The notes under the pieces: model-generated
What the model saw: only the letters and a program-made list of their open reading frames with translations
Told to the model about the DNA's origin: nothing
Database searches by the model: none
Assembly (NCBI GenBank): GCA_016928995.1
Contig: JAFGJS010000106.1
Coordinates: forward strand, 1 to 24,711
Length of the DNA: 24,711 nt
Direction of reading: 5' to 3'
Source: Candidatus Sumerlaeota bacterium
GTDB lineage: Bacteria > Sumerlaeota > Sumerlaeia > JAFGJS01
Translations under genes and position numbers: made by a program
In this document: positions 21,668 through 24,711 of the stretch, piece by piece
How positions within the stretch are numbered: position 1 is the stretch's first letter
How the letters are laid out: every line of letters starts with the position of its first letter

Positions 21668-24367
21668 CTAAGCATTGAGGCGGTCGAGGCATGCTTCGGC
21701 ATCGACGAGCATCTCGCGCGGTTTGCTGCCGCAGTAGGGTCCGACGATCCCTTTGCTTTCCATGATGTCCATCAGCCGACCGGCGCGGGCGTAGCCGATT
21801 TTCAGCTTGCGCTGAATCAGGCTCACGCTGGCTTTTTTGTGGGTCAGCACAAGGCGCAAGGCGTCCATGTAAAGATCGTCTTCCAATTCTTCTTCCGACT
21901 CTTCAGGGATTTCGAAGTCTTCCACCATGTAGTGCGTGGTCCGCACGGGCTGCGGTGATGGAGCAACTTCGGCGTCATCGGCGATAGGTGCAGCCAGGAC
22001 GCGTTCCTGCGCGATTTGCTCCCGGCGCATGACGTCCTGGCGTTCCGCGGCGCGCTGCGCCGCCGGACGCGACGAAGGAATCGCCGGTTTGGACAGGGGA
22101 GCGGCGCCGAGCTCTTCATCGCTGATCGAGGCGGCGATGCTCTCCATGCTGTTCTGCTCAGGATCATAGCCATAGGGATCATTGTCGAAAGCACCCGGCG
22201 CGTTTTGATCGGCTTCGATTTCCTCGGCGGTCTGGAAATCTTCAGCGATGTATTGCACGCATTCCTGGCCGCGGATGAAGTTGGTCAGTTTTTCGACCTC
22301 CGCGTCGGATACGAAAGTCCCCTGCACACGCAGCGGCTTGCGCTGATTGCCTCCGGCGAACAGCATGTCGCCCTGACCGAGCAGCGATTCGGCGCCCTTG
22401 CCGTCCATGATCGTTTTCGAGTCCACTTGCGAGGCGACCTGAAAGGCGATGCGCGTGGGGAAGTTGGCCTTGATGATGCCGGTGATGACGTTCACCGAGG
22501 GGCGTTGCGTGGCCAGAATCAGGTGGATGCCGACCGCGCGCGACATCTGCGCCAGACGCGCGATCAGGTCTTCGATGTCCTTCTTGCAGATTTGCATCAG
22601 GTCGGCGAGTTCGTCGATCACCACGATGATATGCGGCATATAGTTCAACTGGATGTTTTCCTGGCGCGATATAGCCAGCGAATGCAGCTGCTTATGTCCG
22701 TTGACGACCTTGTTGTAGTTGTCGATGTTGCGTTCGCCGGCTTGCTGCAAACGCTCGTAGCGCGACTCCATCTCGCCGACCATCCAGGTCAGCGCGGCGA
22801 CAGCCTTCTTAGGCTCATAGACCACGGGCGCCAGCAGGTGCGGGAGTTCCTGATAGACGTTGAGCTCGACGCGCTTGGGATCGACCATGAGGAATTTGAT
22901 GCGATCCGGCCGCTGCGTGAACAGCAGGCTGCAGATGATGGAATTCAGGCAGACGCTCTTGCCTGCGCCAGTGGCGCCGGCGATCAGCAGGTGCGGCATT
23001 TTCGCCAGATCGCACACCATCGGTTCGCCAGCCACGGTTTTGCCCAGCGCGAACGCCAACGGTTTATCGATTTTCTTGAAGCGCTCGGATTCCAAAATTT
23101 CTTTGAGATACACGACCGACGGCTTGGAGTTGGGCACTTCGATGCCGACCGTGCCGCGTCCGGGGACGGGCGCCAGGATGCGGATCGACGTGGCCTTGAG
23201 CGTCATGGCGATGTCGTTTTCCAGCCGCGAGATGCGGCTGACCATCACGCCCGGCGCCATTTGCAGTTCGAACAGCGTGACCGTCGGGCCTTGCGTGACG
23301 CGCACGACGCGAGCCTCGATGCTGAATTCATTCAGCGCGCGCTCGATGTCGTCGGACAGGCTCATCAGCTCTTTGTTGGTCATCCGCTCTTCGCTCGCTG
23401 GCGGATCGGCCAGGATGCTCATCTCCGGGAGCTCATACGTCTGGAACATGTCCAGTTCTTCCTGCACCATTTGAATCGGCGGCTGGATTGGAGCAGCCTT
23501 GGGCGCGCGCGAAGCAGGGACAGGGGCGACCGGCTCGTTCTCGAACGTATCGTCCTCGGCCTCCTGTTCGGCGGTGTCAACTTCGTTGATGTTGTCTTCC
23601 GCGGCGCCCTGAATCTCGATGTCACGCGCATCAAGGTCGATCACATCATCGTTGGGATCGGGCAGTTGCAGATTTTGCGGCGCCGGTTCGTCAAGCAGCG
23701 CCACGCGGTCGTCGTCGCTCGGACCGAAGCAGCGCAACGGAGTCGGCTGCCGGAATTGCGGCAGGTTGATCGTGAAGGGCCACTTCAACGCGGCGGCGAT
23801 TCGCCTGCGCAATTCCTGCCATACGCGGCTGAGCGCCGGTCCCAGGATCGTGTTGCTGATCATCAGCATGGAGATGGCGCAGCCGCCGCCCAGCAGCAGG
23901 AATGTGCCGGCGGAGCCAAAAATATCGGCCAGGCCCCAGGCGTTGTTATTGAGCAGAAAGCCGCCAAGCACCCCGCCCCATTCCAGCGCGGACTGCTCGG
24001 TTTGTCCCCAGTGCGATCCGCTCTGCGCGAGCAATCCGCAAAGCGAGAACAGCAAGAGCAACGAGCCGAAGGCGAATGCGTAGGAGTGGGCGATCTTCAT
24101 TTTGCGGAAGAACGTCGCGCCCAGGCCGATAAACCAGAGCGGCATCAGCCATGCCACGGCCTTGCCGAAGCCGAAGCGTACAAATTGCGCCACGGTCTGG
24201 CCCAGGGGGCCGGTGAGTTCTTCATTTCGATTGAGGGAAAAAACGGCCAACAGAATGCCCGCGCCCAGGAGCATCAGGATAATCCCGATGATCTCCTGCG
24301 CCGTTTCGGGCTGTAGACCGAGATATGTACGCGCTTCTGGCTTGCGTTTGCGCCTCGTAGTCGCCAT
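21668..24367 (-). CDS. ftsK: DNA translocase FtsK/SpoIIIE
   Basis: 899 residues from the ATG at 24367; a TTG at 24385 in the same frame has no ribosome site. The protein pumps DNA at the division septum and helps resolve chromosome dimers. N-terminal region: about four membrane segments (about 25-45, 68-90, 96-116, 152-174). An acidic, proline-containing linker covers about 200-310. The motor domain holds Walker A 'GATGAGKS' (464-471), Walker B 'IIVVIDELADL' (580-590) and 'LATQRPSVNVITG' (619-631). The C-terminal winged-helix gamma domain is at about 832-899 ('QRKLKIGYARAGRLMDIMESKGIVGP'). The link between motor and gamma (about 707-831) is about 120 residues, acidic and Gln/Pro/Ala-rich, longer than in E. 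coli or Bacillus proteins. It is read divergently from tRNA-Ser. Confidence 0.96.
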   Translation of the reverse strand: MATTRRKRKPEARTYLGLQPETAQEIIGIILMLLGAGILLAVFSLNRNEELTGPLGQTVAQFVRFGFGKAVAWLMPLWFIGLGATFFRKMKIAHSYAFAFGSLLLLFSLCGLLAQSGSHWGQTEQSALEWGGVLGGFLLNNNAWGLADIFGSAGTFLLLGGGCAISMLMISNTILGPALSRVWQELRRRIAAALKWPFTINLPQFRQPTPLRCFGPSDDDRVALLDEPAPQNLQLPDPNDDVIDLDARDIEIQGAAEDNINEVDTAEQEAEDDTFENEPVAPVPASRAPKAAPIQPPIQMVQEELDMFQTYELPEMSILADPPASEERMTNKELMSLSDDIERALNEFSIEARVVRVTQGPTVTLFELQMAPGVMVSRISRLENDIAMTLKATSIRILAPVPGRGTVGIEVPNSKPSVVYLKEILESERFKKIDKPLAFALGKTVAGEPMVCDLAKMPHLLIAGATGAGKSVCLNSIICSLLFTQRPDRIKFLMVDPKRVELNVYQELPHLLAPVVYEPKKAVAALTWMVGEMESRYERLQQAGERNIDNYNKVVNGHKQLHSLAISRQENIQLNYMPHIIVVIDELADLMQICKKDIEDLIARLAQMSRAVGIHLILATQRPSVNVITGIIKANFPTRIAFQVASQVDSKTIMDGKGAESLLGQGDMLFAGGNQRKPLRVQGTFVSDAEVEKLTNFIRGQECVQYIAEDFQTAEEIEADQNAPGAFDNDPYGYDPEQNSMESIAASISDEELGAAPLSKPAIPSSRPAAQRAAERQDVMRREQIAQERVLAAPIADDAEVAPSPQPVRTTHYMVEDFEIPEESEEELEDDLYMDALRLVLTHKKASVSLIQRKLKIGYARAGRLMDIMESKGIVGPYCGSKPREMLVDAEACLDRLNA

Positions 24368-24466
24368 ATGCCGCCACCGCTTCAACAGGATCAGGAACGT
24401 ATGCCGTAAGAGCTCATGCGACGTTTCAGCATGAAAAGAACAGGCGTCCGTGCAACAGTTGGTGCT

Positions 24467-24496
24467 ATCCTAGCCGAATTGGATCCAGCGAATCAA
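24467..24496 (-). promoter_or_regulatory. ftsK: Possible ftsK promoter
   Basis: Minus strand: TTGATT (24496-24491), an 18-base spacer, TAGGAT (24472-24467). Each hexamer matches four of six consensus bases, so this is weak. The leader to the ATG would be about 95 bases. Confidence 0.3.
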
Positions 24497-24505
24497 GGAA
24501 AAACC

Positions 24506-24533
24506 TTGACTTGAAAGGGTCGTCATGGACAAT
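24506..24533 (+). promoter_or_regulatory. Possible promoter of tRNA-Ser
   Basis: Plus strand: TTGACT (24506-24511), a 16-base spacer, GACAAT (24528-24533). The -35 matches five of six and the -10 four of six. Transcription would start near 24540, about 57 bases before the tRNA. TCAAGG (24493-24498) and CCTTGA (24504-24509) form an inverted repeat that overlaps both divergent -35 elements. Confidence 0.4.
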
Positions 24534-24541
24534 CGCCAACG

Positions 24542-24573
24542 CTTTTGCCGCATGCGTCAAGCGGCGGCAAAAG
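24542..24573. other. Ten-pair inverted repeat before tRNA-Ser
   Basis: CTTTTGCCGC (24542-24551) and GCGGCAAAAG (24564-24573) are perfect inverted copies around a 12-base loop, in the leader of the tRNA transcript. The T and A tracts sit on the wrong sides for an intrinsic terminator in either direction. It may aid tRNA precursor processing or be a protein-binding site. Confidence 0.4.
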
Positions 24574-24596
24574 GAAATTTCCTGCCCGATGAAGAT

Positions 24597-24684
24597 GGTG
24601 GGGTGGCCGAGTGGTCGATGGCACCGGTCTTGAAAACCGGCAGGCGGCAACGTCTCGTGGGTTCGAATCCCACCCCCACCGCCA
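24597..24684 (+). tRNA. tRNA-Ser (anticodon UGA)
   Basis: 88 bases including an encoded CCA. The acceptor stem GGTGGGG (24597-24603) pairs with CCCCACC (24674-24680), then discriminator G and CCA. The anticodon stem CCGGT/ACCGG encloses the loop CTTGAAA, giving anticodon TGA, which reads UCA and related serine codons. A long variable arm (GGCG-GCAA-CGTC) marks a class-II tRNA, as expected for serine. The T-arm is GTGGG-TTCGAAT-CCCAC. It is the only plus-strand gene in the window. Confidence 0.97.
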
Positions 24685-24711
24685 TCATTTCATTGAACTT
24701 ATCTGGATTCT

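Noticed and set aside
22016-24316. A 766-codon open frame on the plus strand opposite ftsK
   Set aside because: Its translation is full of Arg, His, Asp and Gln runs typical of the complement of a GC-rich coding frame, has no motifs, and lies entirely opposite a well-supported ftsK.
24542-24573. Intrinsic terminator between ftsK and tRNA-Ser
   Set aside because: The stem has T's on the 5' side and A's on the 3' side, the reverse of a terminator, and no gene ends there in either direction.
24597-24684. tRNA-Ser as an integration (att) site of a mobile element
   Set aside because: No integrase, no repeated tRNA 3' end and no phage genes are present in the window; the flank beyond 24711 is unseen.

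Overview
The window looks like chromosome from an uncultured, moderately GC-rich bacterium. Several things point to the PVC group (Verrucomicrobiota, Lentisphaerota, Kiritimatiellota) or nearby candidate phyla such as Hydrogenedentota or Sumerlaeota: a very large secreted protein with lamin-tail and CotH domains, secreted proteins with Ig-like and 'SYQGKLTD' domains, and a CBS-less IMP dehydrogenase-like protein beside guaA. This placement is an inference from protein style, not from a marker gene. Every protein gene lies on the minus strand. The only plus-strand gene is a tRNA-Ser(UGA) at the right edge.

Left region (1-8850), accessory and surface-related. A small, AT-rich, DUF4365-like gene is followed by a short stretch holding a terminator-like hairpin and a frameshifted remnant of a beta-sandwich protein. 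Next come three secreted proteins in tandem: a 1580-residue LTD/CotH-kinase/jelly-roll protein, a 604-residue 'YQG' protein, and a 301-residue two-Ig protein ending in one dockerin-type calcium loop. The last two form an operon with a good sigma70-like promoter and an intrinsic terminator. The large gene has its own weaker promoter.

Central region (8860-17498), metabolic. It holds a 961-residue flavin/iron-sulfur D-2-hydroxyacid dehydrogenase (YdiJ/GlcD type) and then a purine block. In transcription order the block is guaB3-like, guaA, purC, an unknown 86-residue gene, purS and purQ. PurC, PurS and PurQ serve de novo IMP synthesis; GuaB-type and GuaA proteins convert IMP to GMP. A separate small PurL is expected but is not in the window. 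A purC promoter and a nine-residue leader ORF are visible.

Right region (17918-24711). It holds a secreted carbohydrate-binding-like protein, a pair of SPFH/Band-7 membrane proteins, the DNA translocase ftsK, and the divergent tRNA-Ser gene.

Two kinds of non-coding repeat stand out. A paired REP-like palindrome with core GGTGGGCCTTGGCCCACC occurs twice, each time between two cotranscribed genes: it abuts the purS stop codon in one case and lies just upstream of an SPFH gene's ribosome-binding site in the other. The guaA-guaB3 spacer carries inverted CGCGAA-rich repeats plus an AGGAT-periodic stretch. I found no CRISPR array, insertion sequence, phage gene or recognisable complete defence system. 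The least explained items are the repeats, the remnant at 800-945, the unknown gene inside the purine operon, and the secreted CotH cluster.
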